Source: Druceiella hillmani (Eukaryota > Arthropoda > Insecta > Lepidoptera > Hepialidae). From it: a DNA stretch of 64,000 bases. Shown one piece after another: positions 16,001 to 26,364 of this stretch. Position numbers and translations under genes: made by a program. The stretch lies in NCBI GenBank assembly GCA_039881145.1, contig JAYKKI010000150.1, forward strand, positions 930,001 to 994,000, given 5' to 3'. Position 1 is the stretch's first letter; each line of letters opens with the position of its first letter. The notes beneath the pieces are model-generated. The model was given only the letters and a program-made list of their open reading frames with translations, ran no database searches and was not told where the DNA came from.

Positions 16001-16788
16001 GTATACTTTTTTTCCGGAATAACACGTCCGTCTTCACAAACTGACGAATATCAACTAACTGCCGCGCGCTCGGCACAGCTCGTTGGTTACCCCCAATTGT
16101 AACGTAACGCGTAAACATGTTTGTGACAGGTTGCGCTCGCAGCGGTTGGAAAATTATTTTGAAACACTAATTGGTTTTTACACTTGAGGTTTTGATAATA
16201 CGAATTTTAAAACACACACAATTCAGAATGCACTAATTGGTTTTCATACTTGCGGTTTTGATAATACGAATTTTAAAACACACACAATTCAGAATGCACG
16301 GTGTCCTCAACATGCAAGTGGTATACATTTCTTCCGGAATAACACGTCCGTCTTCACAAACTGACGGATATCAACTGACTGCCGCTCGCTCGGCACAGCT
16401 CGTTGCTTACCCCCAATTGTTACGTAACGCGTAAACATGTTTGTGACAGGTTGCGCTCGCAGCGGTTGGAAAATTATTTTGAAACACTAATTGGTTTTTA
16501 CACTTGAGGTTTTGATAATACGAATTTTAAAACACACACAATTCAGAATGCACTAATTGGTTTTCACACTTGAGGTTTTGATAATACGAATTTTAAAACA
16601 CACACAATTCAGAATGCACGGTGTCCTCAACATGCAAGTGGTATACATTTCTTCTTGAATAACACGTCCAACTTTACAAACTGACGAAAATCAGCAACTG
16701 CCACGCGCTTCGCACTGCTTGTTTGTTACTTCCAATTGTTAGCTAAAGCGTAAACACGTTTGTGACAGGTTGTGCTAGCAGCGGCTAG

Positions 16789-17832
16789 GGAGTCCACACC
16801 ATAATACCAATTCAAATAATCATTTTACAATAGCATTGCATCTAAATGAAAATTCCATTAACTATTTATCTCAATTCTACATTCTTTTATCATCTAAACA
16901 AGATGTTTGAATTTCAGGTTTGTATTGAATAATTAAAATGTTTAATAGTTTTAAAAAATAATAACTTTAATAAAATGTTCAATATATATAAATTTAATAA
17001 CTTCAACTAAACTTTTTCAAATAGGCAATGTTACAAATTAATATTTTCCTTTTTTTCCTATTCATGTCATTCATTCTGATATTTTCTAGCATACTCATTA
17101 ACACATATAGTTTCCTTGAAAATTAAAAATATAATGCAAGTATTTGTAACTCATATATTAGCCTATAATTTGTAAGTAATCTACGAACAATAATAAGTAA
17201 TGCGCGATCACAATTTAATAAACTCCAAAGAAAAACGATGACACAATCATAAAGAATATAGGGTAAACACTTATTTCATAAACTTATAAATTCTTCAGGT
17301 ATTGAAAATACGCTTATGAGGAATTTTTATGATACAGTCTTTAATACAATGAAGCTTTAAAAAGCAGTGTAGGTTTCTTTAATTAAAATATTAAATTTTT
17401 CATATAAATATATTTAGAACTTTCTTTATAAATGAAAGAAACCCAGGATAAATGGGCATAGTTATATCACAAAGAGAGCTGCACCTAGCAATGTTTGAAT
17501 TCAGTTGTTTTAATTTTAGCTAGTAAAGTTATTATTAGAGTTGATCTCATTGAATTGACTGTGTAGCACCTGGTTGACATATTTTATTTGTTTTTATTTT
17601 TCACATAATCTTGGTAATTTCAGCCTTTGATTTATTTCTTTTTATTATTAATTTTTTATTCTTATTTTTTAAATAACCGTTTTATTTCATAAATTTACAT
17701 AATTGGTTTTGTTTTGTAACACTAACATAATCTTGAATTGAAGTTTTATGTATAAAGTCAGTTACTCCCCTGCATCATTTAAGTACTTCGATTACAACTA
17801 AATTAGAGTAATGCGTTCTAAGACGTTTGGGA
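16789..17832. other. AT-rich sequence, nothing recognised
   Basis: The satellite stops abruptly in a unit at GCAGCGGCTAGG and is followed by about 1 kb of very AT-rich DNA with no open frame of interest, no clear repeat of the satellite and no recognisable transposon. Diverged subfamily B satellite begins again near 17,833. Confidence 0.7.
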
Positions 17833-18651
17833 TTATAGCAATGCTCGCCGAATATCCCCAAAAGACCGCATGATGCGTAAATTTGTTTGTGGCGGGTTGC
17901 AGTCAAAATATATGGAACATTTTTTAAAACACAAATTAATTTTAGCACTGTGTTTTATTAAAAATATGAATTTAAAAACAATCATAAACCAGAACGCGCG
18001 GTACTCTCAGCACTCGGGTGGGATTATTTTCTTCCGCAGTAACACACGTCTGTACACACCAACGGTCCAATATAAATTAACTGCTGTGCGCTTCTCAATA
18101 CTCGCCGAATACCCCAAACACCGCAATATGCGAAAATTTGTTTGTGGCGGGTTACACACGAAACATCTGGATTATTTTTTAAAACATAAATAAATTTTTG
18201 CACTGCATTTTATTTAAAATATGAATTTAAAAACATTCACAATCAAAAATGCGCGGTGTTCTCAGCATTAGCGTAAGATTTTTTTCTTCCGCAGTAACAC
18301 ACGTCTGTACACACTACCTGTCCAATATAAACTAACTACAGCGCGATTAGTAATGCTCGTCGAATACCCGCAAACGCCGCAAGGTGCGTAAATTTGTTTG
18401 TGGCGGGTTGTATTCGAAACATCCGTATCTCTGTATTTTGTTTAAGGTATGATATTAAAAACAATACAAATTTAGAATGCGCTGTGTTCTCAGCATGCGC
18501 CTGGAATTCTTTCTTTCCGGAGTAACACAAGTTTGTACACTGCAATGGACCAATGTAAACTAATTAGTGTGCGCTTCGCAAAGCCCACCGAATATCCGCA
18601 AACGCCAAATGATGCAAAAATTTGTTTGTGACGGGTTGCATACGAAACATC
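17833..18651 (+). repeat. Satellite, subfamily B, + orientation
   Basis: Diverged tandem monomers with the boxes GCAATGCTCGCCGAA, GATGCGTAAATTTGTTTGTGGCGGG and TTAAAAACAATCA repeated in the same order as subfamily A. Three to four units are present. The array is cut at GAAACATCCTG by the adjoining Jockey-like element and continues on its other side at 21,353. Confidence 0.85.
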
Positions 18652-18669
18652 CTGCAATCAGTGTTTTCA

Positions 18670-19324
18670 CTTTTATCAGATGTGGTGAAGAGTGTTGAAT
18701 CTCGTTTAGAGTGTGTCCTCCAGTGAGAACATCTCCTCTTTCCTTAGGAACTCAAAATATCTTTCCTTTTTAATCGCTTTTGATAAGTGCGCGTTAATAG
18801 CTTTGCAGCCAGTTCATTAGGATGGGCCTCTAGTCTCCCCCTATATTTATCTGTAACCGACAGGATTTCTTCCTTTATGGTGTTCATTTGAAGTTCCTTA
18901 TGTATTTCGGCATTGGTAACAAACCATGGTACATCACATATAGATCGGAGTATAATATTTGGATTCCCTGCAGTATCAGGATGTTGGAACTACTACAACT
19001 GCTCCACAATTGTATGCCATGAGTCCATACAGGCTTAAGGATTGTATTATATATTAGTAGCTTATTATCGCTTGACAGAGTACTGTTCCGTCCAATCAGC
19101 CACGTGAGATTCTTATATCTAATGTCGAGTTCATCTCTTTTGCTCTTTACATGGTTTTTCCACGTCATACGCCTATCCAGGTGCATGCCCAGGTATTTTA
19201 CTCTATCTGTGTGTGGCAGAGTAGTCTGATTCAGCTGTATGGGAGGAGTCTCACGTCTCAGGACACAGTCGCCCTTTCTCAGAGTAAAGGTGACGTGTAC
19301 AGATTTTGTAGCACTAGTTTTTAT
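18670..19324 (-). pseudogene. C-terminal (thumb and tail) region of Jockey-like LINE
   Basis: Encodes the post-polymerase segment: LDRRMTWKNHVKSKRDEL, then LLIYNTILKPVWTHGIQLW, then a decayed PWFVTNAEIHKEL-type stretch, then HPNELAAKLL and RLKRKD near the end. These are conserved in Jockey-clade ORF2 C-termini. The frame changes more than once and a stop follows within the last 100 bp. Confidence 0.85.
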
Positions 19325-20401
19325 TCACCATTTGTTCAGCCATGAGGATACACTGTCCAGTCCTCGTTGTAGTATCTCAGAAGCCACCACAGGATCTGCG
19401 CTGCTGACCAAGATTGCAGTATCATCGGCGTATGTGGCAGTAGTCACGCCATCTGTTGCTGGTAAGTCTGCTGTGTAGATGGTGTATAGCACTGGGCCCA
19501 ACACTGATCCCTGAGGAACCCCGGCTTGAATTTCTAAGAGCTTAGATGTGACGTCAGTTACTCGCACTTGGAACATTCGATCTGAGAGATATGATTTCAG
19601 CAATTCCACGTAGCTGTGTGGAAGGTAGGTCTTAATTTTGTAAAGTAGGCCTCTGTGCCATACTCTGTCGAATGTCTGATGTATATCCAGAAATCTCTTT
19701 TTCTTCTAATCCTTTTCTTATCCTATCGTACACTCTGTGGACCTGTTCCACCGTAGAGTGCTGAGATCTAAAGCCAAACTGATGTGTTGGTATGATGTTA
19801 TCCTCATCCAGTATTGGTTTGATTCTGTGTAGAAGAAGCTTTTCAAAGACTTTTGATAATACTGGGAGCAAACTAATAGGTCTATATGACGAGACGTCAT
19901 GTAGTGATTTGCCAGCTTTGTGTATCATACGTATCTGCGACACTTTCCACAGCTGTGGACTCTTAAGATGCCATTAAACAACACTGTTAGGAGCACCACT
20001 GCCTTTCTCGGTAGTTATTTTAATACTTCTTTAGTAATTAGGTCGAAGCCAGGGGCCTTTTTATCTTTTAAACTTCTGATCGTTCGCCAAGCTTCATGAA
20101 CCGTTACGGGGCGCGGGGGCTCCGACATCTGATAATCCTGAAGCAGAACTGAGTCCACAATTTGTTCAGTCTCACCGTCCGGGTTTGGATTTGGGCTAAA
20201 TACCTTTGCTAAATGATTGGCAAAACAATCTGCTTTTTCTTGAGGTGTCCTTGCCCAACCACTGTTGCACCTCAGAGGGGGTATTGTTGGTTGCGGTCTG
20301 TCGTAATTTTTGGTAAACTTCCATAGCGAGTAGTTTGTTTGTGGAGTAGGTGTTAGGGATTCCAATTGCGTAGCGAGCGTGTTGTTATGCCATTCTGTCA
20401 A
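19325..20401 (-). pseudogene. Reverse transcriptase domain of Jockey-like LINE (broken)
   Basis: Copies element RNA into DNA at the nicked target. The linker reads NYSLWKFTKNYDRPQ and is followed by ADCFANHLAKVF and then KKAPGFDLITKEVLK. After a frameshift come SSYRPISLLPVLSKVFEKLL and HQFGFRSQHSTVEQVHR, both typical Jockey motifs. After a further frame change come AGVPQGSVLGPVLY and the catalytic TYADDTAI at about 19,421-19,432, with the aspartate pair intact. At least two frameshifts break the reading frame, one near 19,975-20,015 and one near 19,620-19,700. Confidence 0.93.
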
Positions 20402-20618
20402 GATCTCTTTTAGTTGCTTACTCGCTACATGGAAGTTCTGCTTATCTACATCGAGGTGAGTTGATTGCCAGACTCTGCGCAGTCTTCTCCTTTCCAGTCT
20501 TCTCCTTGCGCAGTCTTCTCCTTACCATTTTGATCTCAGCAGGATAGTTAGTAGTCTTCAATTTTGAGATCCCCCAAGGTGTGTTCAACCAACAGGATTC
20601 CTGGATTAGTCTTGTGAT

Positions 20619-21349
20619 TTATTCTGTCGCTTCGTTTATATCATCAACTGTCTTCAAAGCTACCTTCATTTGTATATGGTCTGTTATGTACTGCCCAAAG
20701 GATTCCCAGTCAGTGCTTTTATTATAGAGAGTAATGGAGTCCGTTGTCTCTATCAAACCAGAGCTTACCGTAAGTATAACTGGTGTATGGTCTGATGGAC
20801 TGTCATAACATGATTCAGCCTTAAGATATTCCTTAGAGAGTCCTCTAACGACAAAGAAGTCCAGCAGGTCAGGGAGTCTGTCAGAATGGCTTGGCCAATA
20901 TGTTGGTTCTGCAGTTGTTATGGCAAAGCTATGGTGATTATCCAACATTGACTTTAATTGTCTACCCCTGGTAGTCGTCACTCTAGAGCCCCAATACATG
21001 TGCTTCGAATGTAGTCTCCACCTACGATGTAGGGAGTCGCTAGAGTATTGAAGAAGTCAGTGAACATTATCTCACTTATTGCATGTCTCGGCGGGCAATA
21101 CACTGCAGATATGTTAAGGTAACCAGTTTTGTCTTCTACAGCTCTTGTTGTAGCTTGTATATGTTCTGTTTTATAATCAGGCATTTGATGATATTTTATA
21201 GATTTCTTAATTGTAATTGCAGTTCCGGCGTGCGCTCTACCATCTGGATGAGGTGTCAAATGACACTGATAATCTTTGAAGCTGAGGTACGTGTTAATGG
21301 TACAATGAGCTTCCGAGATAAGGAGTATGTCTAGGTTATGTGTCTTCAT
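20619..21349 (-). pseudogene. Endonuclease domain of Jockey-like LINE (broken)
   Basis: The domain nicks target DNA to prime reverse transcription. It starts at an ATG at 21,349 with IDILLISEAH-like sequence, including a SEAH motif that supplies a metal-binding glutamate. It continues through a conserved VYCPPRH segment to VGGDY, the GGDFNAKH position. A single-base frameshift falls directly inside this catalytic loop near 20,995, after which the other frame reads KHMYWGSR. Downstream are LPDLLDFFV and the terminal SPSDHTPV motif with the catalytic aspartate-histidine pair near 20,790. The first few residues of the fold are missing because of the 5' truncation. Confidence 0.9.
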
Positions 21350-21352
21350 TAA

Positions 21353-23102
21353 CAGATTATTTTAAAACACAAATTAATTTTCACACTGTGTTTTATTTAA
21401 AATATGAATTTAAAAACAATCTCAAATGTCCATGCGCGGTGTTCCCATCACTCGGGTGGAATACTTTTCTTGTGCAGTAACACAGGTGCGCGATTCGCAA
21501 TGCTCGCCGAATACCTCAAAACGCCGCCTGATGGGTAAATTTGTTGTCACTCGAAATATCTGGAACATTTCTTAAAGCAAACATTAGTATTCACACTGTG
21601 TTTTTTTTTAAATATGAATTCAAAATCAATTACAATCGAGAATGCGCGGTGTTCTCACCATTCGCGTGCGATTCGTTTCTTCCAAAGTAACATATATCTA
21701 CACACCAACGGTCCAATATAAACTAACTGTGGCTCGCTTTGCAATGCTCGCCGAATACTTAGAAACGCTGCATGATGCGTAAATTTGTTTGTCGCGGGTT
21801 GCACTCAAAAAACCTGGAACATTTCTTAAAACCCAAATAAAATTTCACATGTATTTTGTTTAAAACATGATTTTAAAAACTATCACAATCAAGAATGCAA
21901 CGCGTTCTCAGCTTACGCGTTTGATTTTTTCTTTTCGCAGTAACACATGTCTGTACACATCAACGGTCGAATATAAACCAGCTGCGAGTCGCTTCGGAAA
22001 ACTTCAAACGCCGCATAATGCGTAAATTTATTTGTGGCTGGATGCAAATGAAACATTTGTAACACTTTTTAAAACACAAATTAATTTTCACACTGTGTTT
22101 TCAGTAACACACGTCTGTACTCAAAAAGGGTCCAATATAAACTACCTTCGGCGCGCTTCGCAATTCTCGCCGCATACTTTCAAACGCCGCGTGATGCTAG
22201 CCGAAAACCTTCAAATGAAGCATGATGCGTAGATTTGTGTGTGGCGGGTTGCATTCGAAACATCCGAAATATTATTGTAAAACACAAATTAATTCTCATA
22301 CCGTGTTTTATTTAATATATGATTTTAAAAACAATCACAATCTAGAATGCACTGTGTTCTCAGCTTGCGCGTTTGACTCTTTTTTTCCTCAGTAACACAT
22401 ATCTGTACACACCAACGGTCGAATATAAACTAGCTACGGCCCACTTCGCAATACTCGCCGAAAACCTTCAAACGCAGCATGATGCGTAAATTTGTTTGTG
22501 GCGGATTGTACTCGAAATATCTGGAATATTTTTAAAGCACAAATTTATATTCACACTGTCTTTTATTTAATATATGATTTTAAAAACAATCACAATCTCG
22601 AATGCGCCGTGTTCCCGCCACTCGGGTGGAATTTTTTTATTGCGCAGTTAACACACGTCTGTACACAAAATTTGTCCCCTATTAACTAACTGCGGCGCTC
22701 TTCGCACTGCTCGTCGAATACCTCGAAACGCCGCATGATGCATGAATTTGTTTGTCGCGGCTTACACTCCAAAATATCCGGAACAATATTTTAAAACACA
22801 AATTAATTTTCGCACGGTGTTTTATTCAATATATGATTATAAAAACAATCACAATCTAGATTGCACTATGTTCTCAGCTTGCGCTTTTGATTCTGTCTTT
22901 CCGCAGTAATACACGTCTGTACACGATAACGGTCCAATATAAACAAGGTGTGGCCAGCTTCGCAATGCTCGCCGAAAACCTTCAAACGCCGCATGATGCT
23001 TAGATTAGTTTTTGGCGGGATGCATTCGAAACATCTGGAAAATTTTTTAAAACACAAATGTGTTTTTCGCACTATGTTTTATTTTAAATATGAATTTAAA
23101 AT
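21353..23102 (+). repeat. Satellite, subfamily B, + orientation
   Basis: About seven diverged monomers of 220-260 bp. Recurrent boxes are TTCACACTGTGTTTTATTTA, ACAATCACAATCTAGAATGC, TAACACACGTCTGTACACAC, GGTCCAATATAAACTA, CGCTTCGCAATGCTCGCCGA and GCGTAAATTTGTTTGTGGC. The array stops at AATTTAAAATCA, where the gypsy fragment begins. Confidence 0.92.
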
Positions 23103-23123
23103 CAGGAAGTGGGCCAACTATAT

Positions 23124-23429
23124 CTAAGGACATTCGCTCAAATGTGGTAGTGACCGTGCTTGTAATTTTTTGTTAATTTTGCGAAGGGCTTTGTTAGTTT
23201 GGCATGATAAGCAAGATTTTACATAATTTTCGATGTCACTACACATCTTTTTCCAATAAAATTGTTCGCGAATTCTGTCATACATTCGATTTGTGCCGAG
23301 ATGTCCTGCGATAGGGATGTCGTGGTTTTCTTTAAGGATTTTTGGAATTTCTTTTAAGGTAGGGTAATATATTTTGTTGCGATAGATGTGTATATCTATA
23401 TTGGTGTTATGAAATAAGTAGACTATCAT
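23124..23429 (-). pseudogene. pol: Integrase N-terminal HHCC zinc domain
   Basis: The domain folds around zinc and helps the integrase assemble on element ends. Residues H36 and H43 then C73 and C76 give HX6HX29CX2C exactly, with the expected GHLGTNRMYDRIREQFYW sequence between them and CLSCQTNKA at the end. After that the frame meets stops, and the alignment ends in a decayed DIVGPLP-type motif, the first part of the catalytic core, at the satellite junction (23,103). The DDE core is absent. Confidence 0.92.
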
Positions 23430-23499
23430 ATAGGATATCTTTATATAAGAGTTGCGATCAAAGGGGTTTTTGAAGTCTGTGATGCTTAGTTCTTTAAGG

Positions 23500-23826
23500 T
23501 TAGCTGAACATACTACAAGTTCGTTTCGAAGGGTTTTTAGTTAATATGTTGACATATGAATAATCACCAAAATGGTGAACCTTGTAATATAGAAAATAAT
23601 AAGTTTTGTTGTTAAAAGTAAGAGGTTTAAATGAATGGGGTGTTCTTTCAGACTGAATAAATATTTCGTATTGGGAAAAATTATCTAAAACTTCTTGTAC
23701 ATAGGGCATACTTTCTTCTAGATCAAGTGATGTGGGAATTATAATTATTTTATGATTACTTTTCAAAAGGCTGTCATTGTGTTCAACAATTTTGGTGTTG
23801 TAATCGGTGTTGCTAGAGGATTTCAA
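23500..23826 (-). pseudogene. pol: pol tether between RNase H and integrase
   Basis: An open stretch of about 108 codons with no catalytic motif. It lies where gypsy-group elements carry a variable linker before the integrase zinc domain, and overlaps the end of the RNase H frame by four bases in a different frame. I identify it by position and by being followed at once by integrase, not by sequence match. Confidence 0.6.
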
Positions 23827-24383
23827 GAATTTCGAATAGGTATCTTCAAATATTTCGTCTGGAAGGAATGGGCTAACTGAAGGGTTTGGATATATAGAAT
23901 CATAGTTGCCAGGAGAATGTTGAGGACGTGGAGTTTGTAATAATTGATTTTGTGTGTTATCGATATTGATGTCGGAAGGGTCGTTGGAATCGGAAGAAAC
24001 GTAGGAAACAATTCAGAATCTTTTGTTTCAGTATTTATAGGGTTTACAGAGACAGTGTTTTGAGCAGGAAAACGGGAAAGTCCATCTGCTGCTGAATTTA
24101 GTTTACCTTTACGATATATAATTTCGTACTCATATTCCTCGAGTTGAAGACGCAATCTTTGTAACGTACTACTTGGGTTGGTCTGGTTAAACAACCACAT
24201 TAAAGGTTGATGACCGCTGACAATACTAAATTTTCTGCCAAAAATATAAGGTCTGAAACTTTTACAACCAAAAACTATAGCTAGGAGTTCCTTTTCAGTC
24301 ACTCTCAACGAATTTTCACTTTTATTAAGTGTTCTTGATGCATATGCGATAGGATGATCTTTGCCAATTTGACCTTGTGACAA
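23823..24383 (-). pseudogene. pol: Ty3/gypsy RNase H domain
   Basis: Degrades the RNA strand during reverse transcription. Residues 11-36 read PIAYASRTLNKSE...TEKELLAIV and residues 50-64 read RKFSIVSGHQPLMWL. The usual TDHQPL catalytic aspartate is glycine (residue 57), predicting loss of activity. After QLEEYEYEIIYRKGK and the ADGLSR motif that ends the RNase H domain, the frame continues into the tether region. The frame is open for 186 codons, so this is the best-preserved part of the element. Confidence 0.92.
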
Positions 24384-25330
24384 TATAGCTGAAATTTCAT
24401 AATTAGACGCGTTTCATGTGAGTATGAAAGGTTTGGTGAAATTGGGGTAAATAAGAAAAAGAGCGGTTATCAGTTTATTTTTTAATTGCTCAAAGACTAA
24501 CTGCTGTTCATTACACCAATTGAATTAATTCTATTGTTATTATATCTATTGTTATCTTTCTTTAAGAGTGACGTAAGGGGTTTTGAAATCTTAGAAAAAT
24601 CTAGAATGAAACGACGATAGGATACTAAGCCTTGGAAGGATTTAATATCTTTTGGGCATTTTGTAATGGGAAAATTCCGGACTGATTTTCTTTTATTAGG
24701 ATCTGGTTTTACATCGCGTTCGGTAATGGTAACGTTCCTAAGTAGCCGACTTCTTTTCGAAGGAATTCACATTTGTCTGGTTGAATTTTCAAATTGAATT
24801 TTCGTAGTTTTTCAAAGATTCCAGATAGATTTTGGATATGGGATGTAAGATTTTGAGAATATATGACGATATCATCTAAATATACGAAATAAGCTCACCT
24901 TGGAGACAGGTGAGAATGGAATTCACGAGCCTTTGGAATGTAGACGGAGCGTTTTTGAATCCAAAAGGCATTCTATTGAATTCGAAGTGCCCTTGCGGTA
25001 CACTGAAAGTAGTTTTGCATGAATCTTCAGGAGACATCTTTATCTGATGGAAACTAGACGCTAGATCTAAAGTAGAGAAATATTTTGATTTTCCCAGTTG
25101 GTCGAGGATTTCAGTGATATTAGGAATAGGATAAGTTTCGCCGATGGTTATATTATTTCATTTCCTATAATCAATTACTATATGCCATTTTCTTTGGCTG
25201 GAAGCATCTACCTTTTTTGGGACTATCCAAATTGGAGAAGACAAGGGAGACAAGGAAGGGTTGATGATTTTTTGATGTAACATTTTTTGAATCTGCGACT
25301 GAACTTCCTGTTATGAATTTCGGGAAATCG
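24384..25330 (-). pseudogene. pol: Ty3/gypsy reverse transcriptase, multiply frameshifted
   Basis: No long open frame survives, but successive - strand frames carry the RT motifs in order: PIWIVPKK and [13 protein letters not shown] remnants near 25,180-25,260, LGKSKYFSTLDLASSFHQI near 25,060-25,110, FEFNRMPFGFKNAPSTFQRL near 24,930-24,990, the catalytic box YLDDIVIYS at 24,871-24,882 (aspartate pair intact), and FNLKIQPDKCEFL near 24,770-24,800. Motif order and wording are those of gypsy-group pol. Confidence 0.9.
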
Positions 25331-25916
25331 ATAGGATTTTACATTAATTATTTAAGAAGTGGTAGTTCTAACTGCATGCTGTATTGCGTCTATTGAGGTA
25401 AGCTGGTCGGTAGGTAGATGAAAGATATCTGAATATTTCGAGCATACGTCGTAAAGGGAATCGGACTTTTGATGATTTAAATGTGAAACTCATAAAAGGT
25501 TAAGGACTTCTTGAGTTTCGTCAATACAGGTTTTTTCAGGAGAAGATAGGGAATCATAGAGAGGTAGGGAGTCATGGTCGACACGATATAAGGTGAGGTG
25601 GATATGTGAATTTAATCTAACGGATCTTTCGGATATATTTACGACTGTGCAGGTAATTCTATTGTTATTTTTTTACTTTTGCTATGCAATTTGCAATTAA
25701 CAGATTTTCAGACATATGCTGGCCAAGAATGATTCCTTCTTTTAATTCAGGATTTTTCACGGAGCATTCGATAATGATTTCAGATCGAGTAGATATATTA
25801 TAAATTGGATCAGAAAAATTAAGCTTCAATGTATTTTTATCTAATTGAAGAGTATTATGATTATAGTAGATTTTGCATTGATAGTGATTTAATAAATTGT
25901 TGCCTATTATCTTAAG

Positions 25917-26153
25917 TCAGGTTGATTTTTTCAACAACATGGAAGGTAAACGGAATAGATTTTTTTTGGAAAATAGGAAGTCAATATCGAAGTTGTCGAG
26001 AGTTGATACTCTGTCTTTGCCATTATCAATACCGTTTAATTTAAGTGTTTGGTTTCCCAGTTTTATATTAGAATAAGATTGAATTGAAAATTTTTTTATG
26101 AGACAGATAGAAGAGCTAATATCTACAAGTAGACGTAGGGGTATGTCAGACAT
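25917..26153 (-). pseudogene. Retroviral-type aspartic protease remnant
   Basis: Would cleave the gag-pol polyprotein. The active-site region reads LLVDISSSICLI at about 26,109-26,123, where functional family members have DTGS or DSGS. The threonine is isoleucine and the glycine is serine, so the active-site loop is lost. A downstream IKLGNQTLKLNGI segment fits a flap-like beta strand. The frame ends at 25,917 and the downstream sequence to 25,330 contains many stops. Confidence 0.72.
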
Positions 26154-26315
26154 TTATGTGTTAAAAATTATATAAGGCAAAGATATTTTGGTAGGATCAC
26201 AGGATATTTCGTAAATAAACTCGTCCTGATTTATTAAACTCGTATTCGATTCTACGTTTGAAATACTAAACTGAGACTGATTATCAACTTGAGAGTTTGA
26301 TTTGGAAGATGAAGC

Positions 26316-26364
26316 ACTTATTTGGGGCTGGTTACCCTACACGGGTAACCAGCCCCAAATAAGT
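26316..26364. repeat. Perfect 22-bp inverted repeat
   Basis: Arms at 26,316-26,337 and 26,343-26,364 are perfect reverse complements with a 5-base spacer (TACAC). Each arm contains the TTTGGGGCTGGTTACCC core of the adjacent 51-bp repeat, so one extra unit was copied in inverted orientation. Confidence 0.92.

Larger units (their letters stand above)
1..16788 (+). repeat. Satellite array, subfamily A (higher-order repeat)
   Basis: Continuous tandem array. The landmark GGTGTCCTCAACATGCA recurs at 71, 324, 576, 895, 1148, 1377, 1697, 2017, 2270, 2499 and so on, giving unit lengths of about 229, 253 and 320 bp. Three sequence types alternate and differ mainly in the box after CGTCC: A1 has GTCTTCACAAACTGACGAATATCAACTAAC-type sequence, A2 has AACTTCACAAACTGACGAAAATCAGC, A3 has ATATTCACAAACTGACGAATATCGAC. 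The 229-bp form lacks about 24 bp around the AAACATGTTTGTGACAGG segment. The 320-bp form carries an extra copy of a 66-bp AT-rich block. Larger blocks are repeated almost exactly at offsets of 10,337 bp and about 6.8-7.1 kb. No transposon interrupts the array. Short open frames across it have no consistent ATG and repeat with the monomer, so I regard the array as non-coding. The left edge lies outside the window; the right edge is an abrupt end in the middle of a unit. Confidence 0.97.
18652..21352 (-). mobile_element. Jockey-like non-LTR retrotransposon, 5'-truncated and decayed
   Basis: On the - strand this stretch encodes, in order, an apurinic-type endonuclease, a reverse transcriptase and a C-terminal region, the layout of ORF2 of Jockey-clade LINEs. 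No ORF1 or 5' UTR is present, and the sequence begins about 20 residues into the usual endonuclease, so the insertion is 5'-truncated, as is typical of target-primed reverse transcription that stops early. Several frameshifts separate the domains, so it cannot be an active copy. It sits inside satellite subfamily B. I see no poly(A) tail and no convincing target-site duplication. The assignment to the LINE superfamily is firm; the clade is inferred from motif style. Confidence 0.92.

Noticed and set aside
1..16788. Many open frames of 60-105 codons in satellite A, on both strands, with recurring peptide wording
   Set aside because: They follow the repeat period, mostly lack an ATG at the same place, show no codon-type conservation beyond the DNA repeat and occur in several frames. 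They are by-products of a homogeneous repeat.
1..16788. CRISPR-like array, because of regularly spaced repeats
   Set aside because: Units are tandem without unique spacers, much longer than CRISPR repeats, and the context is eukaryotic.
18000..18200. CENP-B-box-like sequence in the conserved TTCGCAATGCTCGCCG box of the satellite
   Set aside because: It matches the TTCG and the following CG spacing, but the required A is G and CGGG is CGCC, so the core is not met. It is not evidence of centromere protein binding.
18640..21360. Target-site duplication around the Jockey-like element
   Set aside because: Only a few bases (AACA) are shared between flanks and the monomers there are too diverged to judge.
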